Shown: positions 14,515 through 21,126 of the stretch, piece after piece
How the letters are laid out: each line of letters starts with the position of its first letter
Position numbering within the stretch: position 1 is the stretch's first letter
Source of the DNA: DAOQAU01 sp035354275
GTDB lineage: Bacteria > Cyanobacteriota > Vampirovibrionia > Gastranaerophilales > Gastranaerophilaceae
Direction: 5' to 3'
DNA length: 25,564 nt
Assembly: GCA_035354275.1 (NCBI GenBank)
Contig: DAOQAU010000020.1
Coordinates: forward strand, 1 to 25,564
Made by a program: the position numbers and the translations under genes
The notes under the pieces: generated by a model
Seen by the model: the letters and a program-made list of their open reading frames with translations, nothing else
Told to the model about the DNA's origin: nothing
The model's database searches: none

Positions 14515-14555
14515 AAATAGGCGAAGTTTTCGAAGAAAACTTCGCCTATTTATTT
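14515..14555 (+). terminator. rpsP rho-independent terminator
   Basis: A 16-bp perfect stem (AAATAGGCGAAGTTTT against its complement at 14536-14551) encloses loop CGAAG and is followed by ATTTT. Its GGCGAA/TTCGCC core is shared with the hairpin upstream of alaS. Confidence 0.9.
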
Positions 14556-14654
14556 TGACTGTTTTTTGTGACGATTTGTCAACTGTTTTTATAAAAAAGA
14601 TTTACTTTTTTTGTAATTTGATTTAATTTGAATTTAACACAGGAGTTTTTAGCC

Positions 14655-15062
14655 ATGAATGTACCTAAAATGGGTCATGTAAGTTTTGGAAATGCTTATT
14701 TAATTCAAACGCGCAATCCTAAAGTGCCCGAGGCATTTTTAATGATAGATACAAATTTGAGAGCACAAGATAATCCTGCACTCAGATGGGAACACATTTT
14801 GACCTCTAAAACAGACCAATATGTAAAAGGCGGACTGCTTTTAACCGGTGACGAAATGCTTGAATATCACAGGCTTGAAAAAAAATTTAAATCAGGCAGG
14901 GGAGAAATTAAAGAAAAAGATTTTTACCATAAATTAACCAAAATGGTAAACAAATTCAAAGAGATTGCACAAAAAATCCGTTTTGACTCTGATGTTGATT
15001 CTCTAACCAAACAAATCCCTGAAGTTTCAACTATAGCAAAAGATTTGAAAAAATTTATTTAA
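14655..15062 (+). CDS. Conserved-looking protein of unknown function
   Basis: I do not recognise this 135-residue protein. A CAGGAG site 10 nt upstream of ATG 14655 sets the start (MNVPKMGHVSFGNAYLI), so the nine codons before it are not used. The N-terminal half looks beta-rich with MIDTNLRAQDNPALRW. The C-terminal half is lysine-rich and helical (EMLEYHRLEKKFKSG...KMVNKFKEIAQKIRF). There is no signal peptide, membrane segment or cysteine. TTGTGA/TATAAA spaced by 18 bp (14566-14595) could be its promoter, just after the rpsP terminator, so it is probably a single-gene unit. It is convergent with dut, 9 bp apart. Confidence 0.75.
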   Translation: MNVPKMGHVSFGNAYLIQTRNPKVPEAFLMIDTNLRAQDNPALRWEHILTSKTDQYVKGGLLLTGDEMLEYHRLEKKFKSGRGEIKEKDFYHKLTKMVNKFKEIAQKIRFDSDVDSLTKQIPEVSTIAKDLKKFI

Positions 15063-15071
15063 ACTGTCCTC

Positions 15072-15515
15072 TTAGACACCCGTTGAGCCGAAGCCTCCTG
15101 CGGCGCGCGAAGTTTCACTAAGAGAAGGTACAACTTCGATTTTTGCTTTTTCGACACGGGCGATTATCATCTGCGCTATGCGCTCGTTCGGTAAAATTGT
15201 GTATTCTTCGGTCGAAAGATTTATTACAGGAACACAAACCTCTCCTCTATAATCCTCATCTATTGTGCCTACACAATTCACCAAAGAGATGCCGTGTTTG
15301 ATAGAAATTCCCGAACGCGGTCTTATTTGGGCTTCAAAGCCATGCTCAAGTTCGATTTTAATCCCTGTGGGGATTAATTTTCGCTCAAAAGGTTTGAGAA
15401 GGACAGGGTTTTCAATTGCCGCGCACAAATCCATGCCAGCAGCACCTTCGGTTTGATATTCGGGCAAGTAAGTGTTATGAGCTAATTTTTCAATTTTTAA
15501 TGTTGTTGTGTACAT
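15072..15515 (-). CDS. dut: Deoxyuridine 5'-triphosphate nucleotidohydrolase (dUTPase)
   Basis: This trimeric enzyme hydrolyses dUTP to dUMP, keeping uracil out of DNA and feeding thymidylate synthesis. All five family motifs are visible in 147 residues: AGMDLCA, RPRSGIS, GTIDEDYRGE, NERIAQMI and the C-terminal RAAGGFGSTGV that closes the active site. The ATG at 15515 is the family start. It has no ribosome site; instead TG-C-TAAAAT, an extended -10 box, ends 6 nt before it, so the mRNA may be leaderless. It lies 24 bp downstream of the RAYT gene on the same strand. I infer that RAYT was inserted between alaS and dut. Confidence 0.96.
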   Translation of the reverse strand: MYTTTLKIEKLAHNTYLPEYQTEGAAGMDLCAAIENPVLLKPFERKLIPTGIKIELEHGFEAQIRPRSGISIKHGISLVNCVGTIDEDYRGEVCVPVINLSTEEYTILPNERIAQMIIARVEKAKIEVVPSLSETSRAAGGFGSTGV

Positions 15516-15539
15516 AATCCAATTTTAGCAAAAAAATTC

Positions 15540-16070
15540 TTAATCATAATCCAATGTTTCGATATGTTTAATATCATCTGAACTGCCCCAATTTTGTTCG
15601 TAATTTTTCATTTTAACAAATTTTTCAAACGAAGAAAACTCCCAATCTTTGACATTTTTTGTGTGATTATGTTTTACGGGATTGTAGTGAATATAATCAA
15701 TATGTTTGTTTAAATCTTCTTCGTCTCGGATTGTGTGTTCATAATATCTTCGTTGCCAAATACCTCTTTCACCTTTGTTTTTGTACCCGTAGGTTGGGGT
15801 TTCTACCCCAACATCAATATTATTTGAGAAATAATATTTTATTGAAGTGATTATCTTCGGGTATTCGTGAATATTTTCGGGTTTTAAAATCATGTGAATA
15901 TGGTCAGGCAAAATACAAATTGCAAAAATGTCGAAATTAAAAAATTGTTTTGCATTTTTAAATGAATTACGCAATAAATCAATGTTTTTAATTAACATTG
16001 GTTGGCGTTTGTATGTGACTATAACCAAATGTATATAAGTATTTGGAATAAAAAGTCTTTTATATCGCAT
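15540..16070 (-). CDS. REP-associated tyrosine transposase (RAYT, IS200/IS605-like Y1_Tnp)
   Basis: This 176-residue single-strand DNA transposase-like protein belongs to the HUH superfamily. The HUH pair is in LPDHIHMIL (H57, H59). The conserved GIWQRRYYEHTIRDEEDL, HIDYIHYNPVKH and DWEFSSF blocks are typical of RAYTs. By alignment with E. coli TnpA-REP, Y126 is the catalytic tyrosine. Residues 87-94 (VGVETPTY) are encoded by a REP element lying in frame between the HUH domain and the WQRR motif, where the E. coli protein has no such insert. Further REPs lie upstream of the gene and in alaS. Known RAYTs are domesticated rather than freely copying. All catalytic residues are kept, so it may still be active. 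Confidence 0.92.
   Translation of the reverse strand: MRYKRLFIPNTYIHLVIVTYKRQPMLIKNIDLLRNSFKNAKQFFNFDIFAICILPDHIHMILKPENIHEYPKIITSIKYYFSNNIDVGVETPTYGYKNKGERGIWQRRYYEHTIRDEEDLNKHIDYIHYNPVKHNHTKNVKDWEFSSFEKFVKMKNYEQNWGSSDDIKHIETLDYD
15789..15812 (+). repeat. REP element 1, inside the RAYT gene
   Basis: GTAG followed by GTTGGGGT-TTCT-ACCCCAAC: a perfect 8-bp hairpin with a GTAG head. It is translated on the minus strand as VGVETPTY without disturbing the frame (24 nt = 8 codons). Confidence 0.92.
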
Positions 16071-16101
16071 GCTTTAATTATATTGCAAAATTATCAGAAA
16101 T

Positions 16102-16125
16102 GTTGGGGTAGAAACCCCAACCTAC
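16102..16125 (-). repeat. REP element 2, between RAYT and alaS
   Basis: Identical 24 nt in the opposite orientation (GTAG head on the minus strand at 16125). It lies 5 bp beyond the alaS stop and 31 bp before the RAYT start. Confidence 0.92.
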
Positions 16126-16130
16126 TTCTT

Positions 16131-18899
16131 TTAAACCAAACCATCTCTAATAGCTTTAACAGCTGCCTGAACCCTATCTTGTACAGATAATTTTTGTAAA
16201 ATAGAGCAAACATGAGTTTTTGCTTCAGTTATAGTTATATCAAATATTTTTGCAATTTCTGTATTGCTTTTACCAAATACAATTTGTTCTAAAATTTCTT
16301 CTTCTCTGTCAGTTAATGAGTTTTTGTAGGTTGGGGTTTCTACCCCAACAATACCGACATTTCCGATACCGCCTTGGGCGAATTGGGGTCTGCCGCCGCC
16401 TTTACCACCTAAAAGTTGCGAGATATTAGAGACAATTTGACCGGCATTTATTCCATTTGCCACAAATTTATCCGAAACTTTTGCAACGATTGTTGAGTCT
16501 GACATAATTACTATAATCGAATCACCCAATCTTTGAGCTAAATATTCAACCCCTTCTTTCAGTGCGTTTGAATCCATAGCGTCAATTTTTGAAATAAATA
16601 ATTTTCCGCCTTCAATATCTTCTGCCTTATCCACATACGAAGCAAATTTTTCTTTTGCCATTGCGTTTTGAACACTTGCCAATTCCTTTTGAAGCGATTT
16701 GTTTTCTTCCTGAATTTTTTCAATCCGCTCAAACACTTCTTCGTAAGGCGTTTTAAGATGACCTGCGATTTTATCAATCACATCTTCTTTGTCGTTAAGG
16801 TATTCTAACGCGGTTTTTCCCGCTACCGCTTCAATTCTTCTTGTGCCTGCTGCGATTGCGCTTTCTGAAACAATTTTCATCAAACGGAGTTTGCCGATGT
16901 TATCAATATGTGTCCCCCCACAGAGTTCTTTTGAGATTGTTCCGATACTGACAACCCTTACGTCATTTTCGTATTTTTCGCCAAATAGTGCTGTTGCACC
17001 CGATTTTTGAGCATCTTCAAGTTTCATGACTTTTGTCGAAACTTCCAAATTTTGCCCAATCCAATCGTTTATTATTTTTTCAATCCGTTTGAGTTCGTTA
17101 TAACTTACCTGACGCGGATACGAAAAGTCAAAACGTGTGCGGTTTTCTTCCACTTGTGAACCTGCTTGCTTAACCTCATTCCCTAAAACTTTTTTTAACG
17201 CCGCTTGAAGTAAGTGTGCGTTTGTGTGGTGAATTTTAATTTCTTCACGCCTTGCAGAATCAATTTTTGCATTTACCATATCGCCGATTTTTACTTCGCC
17301 TTCGATAATTTCACAGCGATTAACAAAAAGATGATTTACCTTGAAAGTAGTCAAAACGCTTACTTTGCAATTACTGTTTTCCAGAACACCTGTATCTCCC
17401 ACCTGTCCGCCTGATTCAGCGTAGAAAGGTGTTTTGTCCAAAATAATATCAACAAAATTATCACCTTCAACTTTGGCAATAATTTTTGCTTCGATTTCTT
17501 CTTTTTCGTAACCTAAAAACTCGGTTGAGCCGAACTGTTTTTCTATTTCAACGTATTTCAAATCATCGGTCAGAACGACTTTTTGAGCAGCCGCTTTTGC
17601 CCGTTTTTTCTGTTCTTCCATTTCTTTTTCAAACTCTTTCAAATCAACTTTAAACCCGTTTTCTTTTGCTATCTCAACGGTCAATTCAAGCGGAAAACCG
17701 AAAGTATCATACAATTTAAAAGCATCTTCGCCTGAAATAGCACATTTACCCCCTTGCTTTTTGGAAAGCAATTCTTCCAAAAGTTTATAGCCTCTGTCTA
17801 ATGTTTTATTAAACTGTTCTTCTTCGTTTTTGATTGTATTTTTAATTTTTTCTGCATTTTTGATGAGGTCAGGGTAAGCACCGCCGTAATTTTTAACCAC
17901 CACATCGACAAGCTTATACAAAAACGGAAGTTCCAATCCCAACATTTTTCCGTGCCTAAGGGCACGGCGCAAAATCATTCTCAAAACGTAATTTCTGCCT
18001 TCGTTGCCGGGGATTATCCCGTCATTTATCAAAAAAGTAACGCAGCGGGCATGATCAGTTATAATTCTGAGCGAAACATCAGTTTTGTCGCTTTGTTTGT
18101 ATTTAACGTTTGACATCTTGCAAATTTCATCTAGAATTGGATTCAATAAATCAGTTTCAAAGGTTGAGGTTTTGCCCTGACAAACCATAGTAATTCGCTC
18201 CAGCCCCATGCCTGTATCGACGTTTTTCTTTTCAAGGGGCGAAAGTTTGCCATCTTCATCCTGGAACATTTCCATAAAAACAAGATTCCAAATTTCAACC
18301 CAGCGGTCGCATTCGCAGGTTGCAATGCCACAATCAGGCGAACATTTGAATTCTTCGCCCAAGTCATAGTGAATTTCAGAGCATGGCCCGCAGGGACCTG
18401 TCGGCCCCGGAGGGCCCCAAAAATTATCTTTTTTGCCTTTGCGGATAACCCGCTCAGGCGAAAGTCCGACAACTTTTGTCCAAATTTCAAAAGCTTCATC
18501 GTCGTCTTTATAAATTGTTACCCAAAGTTTTTCTTTATCGAGTTTAAGGTAATTTGTCACAAAATCCCAACTCCACTGGATGATTTCTTTTTTAAAATAA
18601 TCGCCGAAAGAAAAATTGCCCAGCATTTCAAAAAAAGTGTGGTGGCGGGGGGTTCTTCCGACGTTTTCTATATCAGAATCCTTACCGCCTGCTCTGGCGC
18701 ATTTTTGGCACGAAGTCGCACGGGGGAATTTTGGTTTTTCAAGCCCCAGAAAATAAGGGACAAACTGCAGCATACCCGCAGTTGTCAAAAGCACGGTCGG
18801 ATTGTCAGGGACAAGACTTGAACTTTCCACCACCGTGTGATTATGCTTTTCTTTGAAAAATTTTAAAAATTGTTCTCTTATTTCATTGCCCGATATCAT
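16131..18899 (-). CDS. alaS: Alanyl-tRNA synthetase fused to a C-terminal LuxR-type HTH through a REP-encoded linker
   Basis: This enzyme charges tRNA-Ala and edits mischarged Ser/Gly. Domains are the class II core (1-~360; HHTFFEMLGNFSFGDYF at 86-102, GMGLERI near 230), the linker, the editing domain (zinc-type HHTNAH at 557-562 and CGGTH at 660-664), a coiled coil (~705-750) and the C-Ala domain ending with GGKGGGRPQFAQGG (831-844). Normal AlaS then has only a short helical tail. Here residues 851-858 (VGVETPTY) come from a REP element, and 862-922 are a complete LuxR/NarL HTH (LTDREEEIL...TEAKTHVCSILQKL...QAAVKAIRDGLV). The frame is continuous with one stop. A GAGGAA site precedes ATG 18899. 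Total length is 922 instead of about 875. Synthetase identity is certain; the role of the HTH is unknown. Confidence 0.95.
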   Translation of the reverse strand: MISGNEIREQFLKFFKEKHNHTVVESSSLVPDNPTVLLTTAGMLQFVPYFLGLEKPKFPRATSCQKCARAGGKDSDIENVGRTPRHHTFFEMLGNFSFGDYFKKEIIQWSWDFVTNYLKLDKEKLWVTIYKDDDEAFEIWTKVVGLSPERVIRKGKKDNFWGPPGPTGPCGPCSEIHYDLGEEFKCSPDCGIATCECDRWVEIWNLVFMEMFQDEDGKLSPLEKKNVDTGMGLERITMVCQGKTSTFETDLLNPILDEICKMSNVKYKQSDKTDVSLRIITDHARCVTFLINDGIIPGNEGRNYVLRMILRRALRHGKMLGLELPFLYKLVDVVVKNYGGAYPDLIKNAEKIKNTIKNEEEQFNKTLDRGYKLLEELLSKKQGGKCAISGEDAFKLYDTFGFPLELTVEIAKENGFKVDLKEFEKEMEEQKKRAKAAAQKVVLTDDLKYVEIEKQFGSTEFLGYEKEEIEAKIIAKVEGDNFVDIILDKTPFYAESGGQVGDTGVLENSNCKVSVLTTFKVNHLFVNRCEIIEGEVKIGDMVNAKIDSARREEIKIHHTNAHLLQAALKKVLGNEVKQAGSQVEENRTRFDFSYPRQVSYNELKRIEKIINDWIGQNLEVSTKVMKLEDAQKSGATALFGEKYENDVRVVSIGTISKELCGGTHIDNIGKLRLMKIVSESAIAAGTRRIEAVAGKTALEYLNDKEDVIDKIAGHLKTPYEEVFERIEKIQEENKSLQKELASVQNAMAKEKFASYVDKAEDIEGGKLFISKIDAMDSNALKEGVEYLAQRLGDSIIVIMSDSTIVAKVSDKFVANGINAGQIVSNISQLLGGKGGGRPQFAQGGIGNVGIVGVETPTYKNSLTDREEEILEQIVFGKSNTEIAKIFDITITEAKTHVCSILQKLSVQDRVQAAVKAIRDGLV
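16326..16349 (+). repeat. REP element 3, inside alaS at the synthetase/HTH junction
   Basis: Identical to REP 1 over 24 nt and in the same orientation and reading phase, giving VGVETPTY at residues 851-858 of AlaS. In both genes it is followed within a few nucleotides by AAA AAC (KN) codons. Confidence 0.92.
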
Positions 18900-18928
18900 A
18901 TTTCCTCGCTATTTGTTTTTAGTTTAAA

Positions 18929-18995
18929 AGGTGAAAACATGAAAAGTTTAATTTTCTTATTCACTTAATCACATAGTCACCTATTCACCTTAAAA
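18929..18995 (+). repeat. Dispersed degenerate intergenic repeat, copy B
   Basis: AAAAGGTGAAAA, CATGAAAAGTTTAAT, then octamers TTATTCAC, TTAATCAC, ATAGTCAC, CTATTCAC and CTTAAAA. It has the same left/right architecture as 1740-1822. The ends AAGGTGAA and TTCACCTT are exact inverted repeats. Confidence 0.6.
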
Positions 18996-19013
18996 AAATT
19001 ATATATTAAAAAC

Positions 19014-19054
19014 AGGCGAATTTACATTTTTTATCAAAAAATGTAAATTCGCCT
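19014..19054 (-). terminator. Long hairpin upstream of alaS (terminator-like on the minus strand)
   Basis: A 19-bp perfect stem AGGCGAATTTACATTTTTT and its complement enclose a 3-nt loop. Read on the minus strand it is followed by TGTTTTTAATA, as in a terminator. It lies about 115-155 nt before the alaS ATG and no minus-strand gene ends to its right nearby. It may therefore be an alaS leader attenuator, or stop antisense reading from elsewhere. Confidence 0.5.
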
Positions 19055-19227
19055 TGCCTGTAGAAATTTATATGGTAGGATTGGAGTATAAATTAAATAA
19101 AATAAGTAGAAACAGTAAAATAAAGACAGCGTTTTTCTTAACATAAAACCAAAAAACAAGAATTGTAATTTTTTGTTAAAAGCGTGACAGAATGATAAAA
19201 GTCTTTTTGCTTACTTTTTCTACAGAA

Positions 19228-19276
19228 AGCGCGAGTGAGCAGAGGGCGAGAGCCCGTTTAATGCGAGCGAGCAAGA
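19228..19276 (-). repeat. Collapsed, diverged reverse copy of the tRNA-Pro-associated unit
   Basis: AGCGCGAGTGAGCAGAGGGC and GAGCCCGTTTAATGCGAGCG correspond, in order, to two blocks of the reverse complement of the 276-bp unit (AGCGCAAGCGAGCAGAGGC and GAGCCGTTTAATGCGAGCG). The ~70-90 bp between them is missing. It lies immediately upstream of tRNA-Arg(UCU). Confidence 0.5.
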
Positions 19277-19282
19277 TAGTAA

Positions 19283-19356
19283 GCCCTGGTAGCTCAGCTG
19301 GATAGAGCAATCGCCTTCTAAGCGATAGGTCATGAGTTCGAATCTCCTCCAGGGTA
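19283..19356 (+). tRNA. tRNA-Arg(UCU)
   Basis: Acceptor GCCCTGG/CCAGGGT (one G-T end pair) with discriminator A and no encoded CCA. D arm GCTC...GAGC. Anticodon stem ATCGC/GCGAT with loop CTTCTAA (anticodon TCT). The T stem ATGAG/CTCCT has one T-C mismatch. A strong terminator starts 5 nt downstream. Confidence 0.92.
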
Positions 19357-19360
19357 AATT

Positions 19361-19388
19361 AAAAAAGAAGGCGTAAGCCTTCTTTTTT
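19361..19388 (+). terminator. Terminator of tRNA-Arg(UCU)
   Basis: AAAAAAGAAGGC pairs perfectly with GCCTTCTTTTTT around GTAA. The 3' arm supplies the T run. Confidence 0.92.
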
Positions 19389-19541
19389 CGTGTTTATTTT
19401 GTTTTTTACATTAAAACAAACTTACACATCTAAATAGTATAACTAACTCTTTGAAAATTTTGTGAAAACAAAAATTCAAAATTAATTAAATTTCATAACT
19501 CTATTCATCTAAATATGTTTGTACTAAAATAAAAATATTAC

Positions 19542-19615
19542 GCCCCCGTAGCTCAGATGGATAGAGCGATAGCGTCCTAAGCTGTGCGTCGTTGGTTCGA
19601 ATCCAATCGGGGGTA
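19542..19615 (+). tRNA. tRNA-Arg(CCU)
   Basis: Acceptor GCCCCCG/CGGGGGT with discriminator A, no encoded CCA. D arm GCTC AGATGGATA GAGC. Anticodon stem ATAGC/GCTGT with loop GTCCTAA (anticodon CCT). T arm GTTGG-TTCGAAT-CCAAT. Its 3' 16 nt plus the T run are repeated twice downstream. Confidence 0.94.
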
Positions 19616-19955
19616 TTTTTCATGATTTTATTTTATATTTATCAAATCAATTACTACCCCCGAGGATACGAACCAGGTTTAATTTTTCGGCTCCTGCCTA
19701 AAAATCAAACAGGTTAATCGATAAATCGATACCCTCATCTGCCAGGCTCAAACTTCCTGTTTTCGCCTGCATCTGAGCTGAAATCCAATCGGGGGTATTT
19801 TGTTTTAATTTGAACGGTTATAGTAAGGAACGTTATTCGAACCGCAATGTTTCTCCTGTCGGTCGAAACATTGTTGGTTAATCGTCCCGATATCCTGCCT
19901 CGTACGGCTCGAGCTCCTCGCCTACGATTCAAGAGAACCCAATCGGGGGTATTTT
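19600..19955 (+). repeat. Structured repeat units ending in the tRNA-Arg(CCU) 3' end
   Basis: The tRNA 3' end plus T run (AATCCAATCGGGGGTATTTT) stands at 19600-19619 and again at 19782-19801, and its last 17 nt again at 19939-19955 (spacings 182 and 154). Both intervening segments share a layout: CGAACC, a long imperfect hairpin with TCCTG at its tip, then GGTTAATCG (19669-19720 and 19838-19884). Unit 1 also opens with an inverted T-arm/acceptor copy of the tRNA (TACCCCCGAGGATACGAACC at 19656), so 19656-19797 can close with a 9-bp outer stem around three hairpins. No protein gene is seen in 19616-20049. Confidence 0.75.
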
Positions 19956-20049
19956 TTTATTGATTTATTTTACATTTTTCAACTTCACTAGCAAAATTTT
20001 TTCTTTGTCGGTTTTATAAAATTGCAACTGTCAGTAAATTTGGAAAATT

Positions 20050-21063
20050 ATGATAATTTCTGTTAACTTATTTAATTACAATCAAAATGGCTTTAAAATC
20101 AACAAAAGCCCTGTTTTTTTTGGTGCAAATTTAGTAAGCCCAAAAGAAGTTCAAAATTTTATAAGACTTATTTCAAAACAGAAGCTTCAAGAAAACATGT
20201 TGGTTTTGACTTCCCCCGAAACTCAAGGCAGGGCAATAGGTACACAAGGTATTGAAATTGCAAGTCAATTTATTGAAGCTCAATTTGAAAAAATAGGGCT
20301 TGAGCCTTTTTGTCAAATCGGTTTAAAAACTTTTTCTCAACCATTTTTGGCTTATCAGCCAAAATTATTATTCGAAGAAAATTTAAAAAACATTTACGGT
20401 TGGATTCGCCACAAAAGCAATCCACCTGAAATTCCGGCTAAAAATATTGTTGGAATTATTCGTGGGAAAAATCCTGAAAAATATCTTATGTTGACTGCCC
20501 ATTATGACCACTTGGGGAGTATTCCAGAAAAAAATCTTATATTCCCCGGTGCTAATGATAATGCTTCCGGAGTAAGTGTGTTATTGGAACTTGCCAGAAT
20601 TTTCAAAAAGATTAAACAGCCTGAAAAGTCAATTATTTTTGCAGCACTTTCAGATGAAGAAGGTTATAAAAAAGGTGCTCAAACCTTGGCGCAAAGTTTG
20701 ATTGATAATGAAATCCATAGTATTGATATTATAAATATGGATATGCTCGGCGGACAAAAGGGAAATACTATTGATCTTTGGCAAGAAAACAAAAAATTAT
20801 CCGTTAATATAGTCGGCGCATTTAAACAAACATGCGATACCTTAGGGTTAAAACTCAGGCTGCACAGAGGAGATCCTTGTTCAGACGCTACAATGTTTAA
20901 TATTGAAGGAATGCCTGTCGTATGTGCTTCTTGGGATTTTTTATCTAAAGTAAATACTCGATTTTTTCACACCAATGCCGATACTGTTGACAAAATAAAT
21001 CCGGAGATTCTTGAAAAAGCAGCCAAAGCAATAGGTACAGCTTCTTTAAATCTGATTTGTTAA
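20050..21063 (+). CDS. M28-family zinc metallopeptidase (aminopeptidase-like)
   Basis: The 337-residue protein has a complete M28 co-catalytic zinc site: H151 and catalytic D153 in TAHYDHLG, bridging D170 in GANDNASGV, E203/E204 in LSDEEGYKKGA, D231 in NMDMLG and H307 in FFHTNADT. The TQGRAIGTQG region before it is also family-like. M28 enzymes remove N-terminal residues from peptides; many are secreted, but this one shows no signal peptide, lipobox or membrane helix. Its first ~30 residues (NKSPVFFGANL) are a polar leader of unknown use. The ATG has only a GGA near it. It stands alone between the tRNA-Arg repeats and two minus-strand membrane protein genes. Substrate is not predictable. Confidence 0.88.
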   Translation: MIISVNLFNYNQNGFKINKSPVFFGANLVSPKEVQNFIRLISKQKLQENMLVLTSPETQGRAIGTQGIEIASQFIEAQFEKIGLEPFCQIGLKTFSQPFLAYQPKLLFEENLKNIYGWIRHKSNPPEIPAKNIVGIIRGKNPEKYLMLTAHYDHLGSIPEKNLIFPGANDNASGVSVLLELARIFKKIKQPEKSIIFAALSDEEGYKKGAQTLAQSLIDNEIHSIDIINMDMLGGQKGNTIDLWQENKKLSVNIVGAFKQTCDTLGLKLRLHRGDPCSDATMFNIEGMPVVCASWDFLSKVNTRFFHTNADTVDKINPEILEKAAKAIGTASLNLIC

Positions 21064-21126
21064 GCCTTTTAATTGTGGGTTTAAAGAAAAACTTTAAAAA
21101 TAAAAATTTTTTGCAAATTTTGTGAT

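Larger units (their letters stand above)
18900..19282. other. 383-bp gene-free stretch between alaS and tRNA-Arg(UCU)
   Basis: It holds dispersed repeat copy B (18929-18995), a long hairpin (19014-19054), AT-rich sequence suitable for promoters, and a collapsed reverse copy of the tRNA-Pro unit (19228-19276). No protein gene is seen. Confidence 0.6.

Noticed and set aside
16131..16325. AlaS tail as an artefact of a lost stop or frameshift
   Set aside because: The HTH is in perfect frame with AlaS, complete, ends with its own natural terminus (QAAVKA..DGLV) and keeps conserved residues. A random read-through would not do this. An independent HTH gene has no start codon or ribosome site there.
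19542..19797. Group I intron in tRNA-Arg(CCU), as known in some bacteria
   Set aside because: The tRNA is intact and uninterrupted. Only its 3' 16-20 nt recur downstream, and no group I core is recognisable.
19735..19932. Minus-strand 65-codon ORF in the tRNA-Arg repeats
   Set aside because: Arginine-rich reading of structured, tRNA-derived repeat DNA, with no ribosome site.
19656..19951. Integron attC sites
   Set aside because: The units are foldback and ~150 nt long, but I find no proper RYYYAAC/GTTRRRY pair, no integrase and no cassette ORFs.
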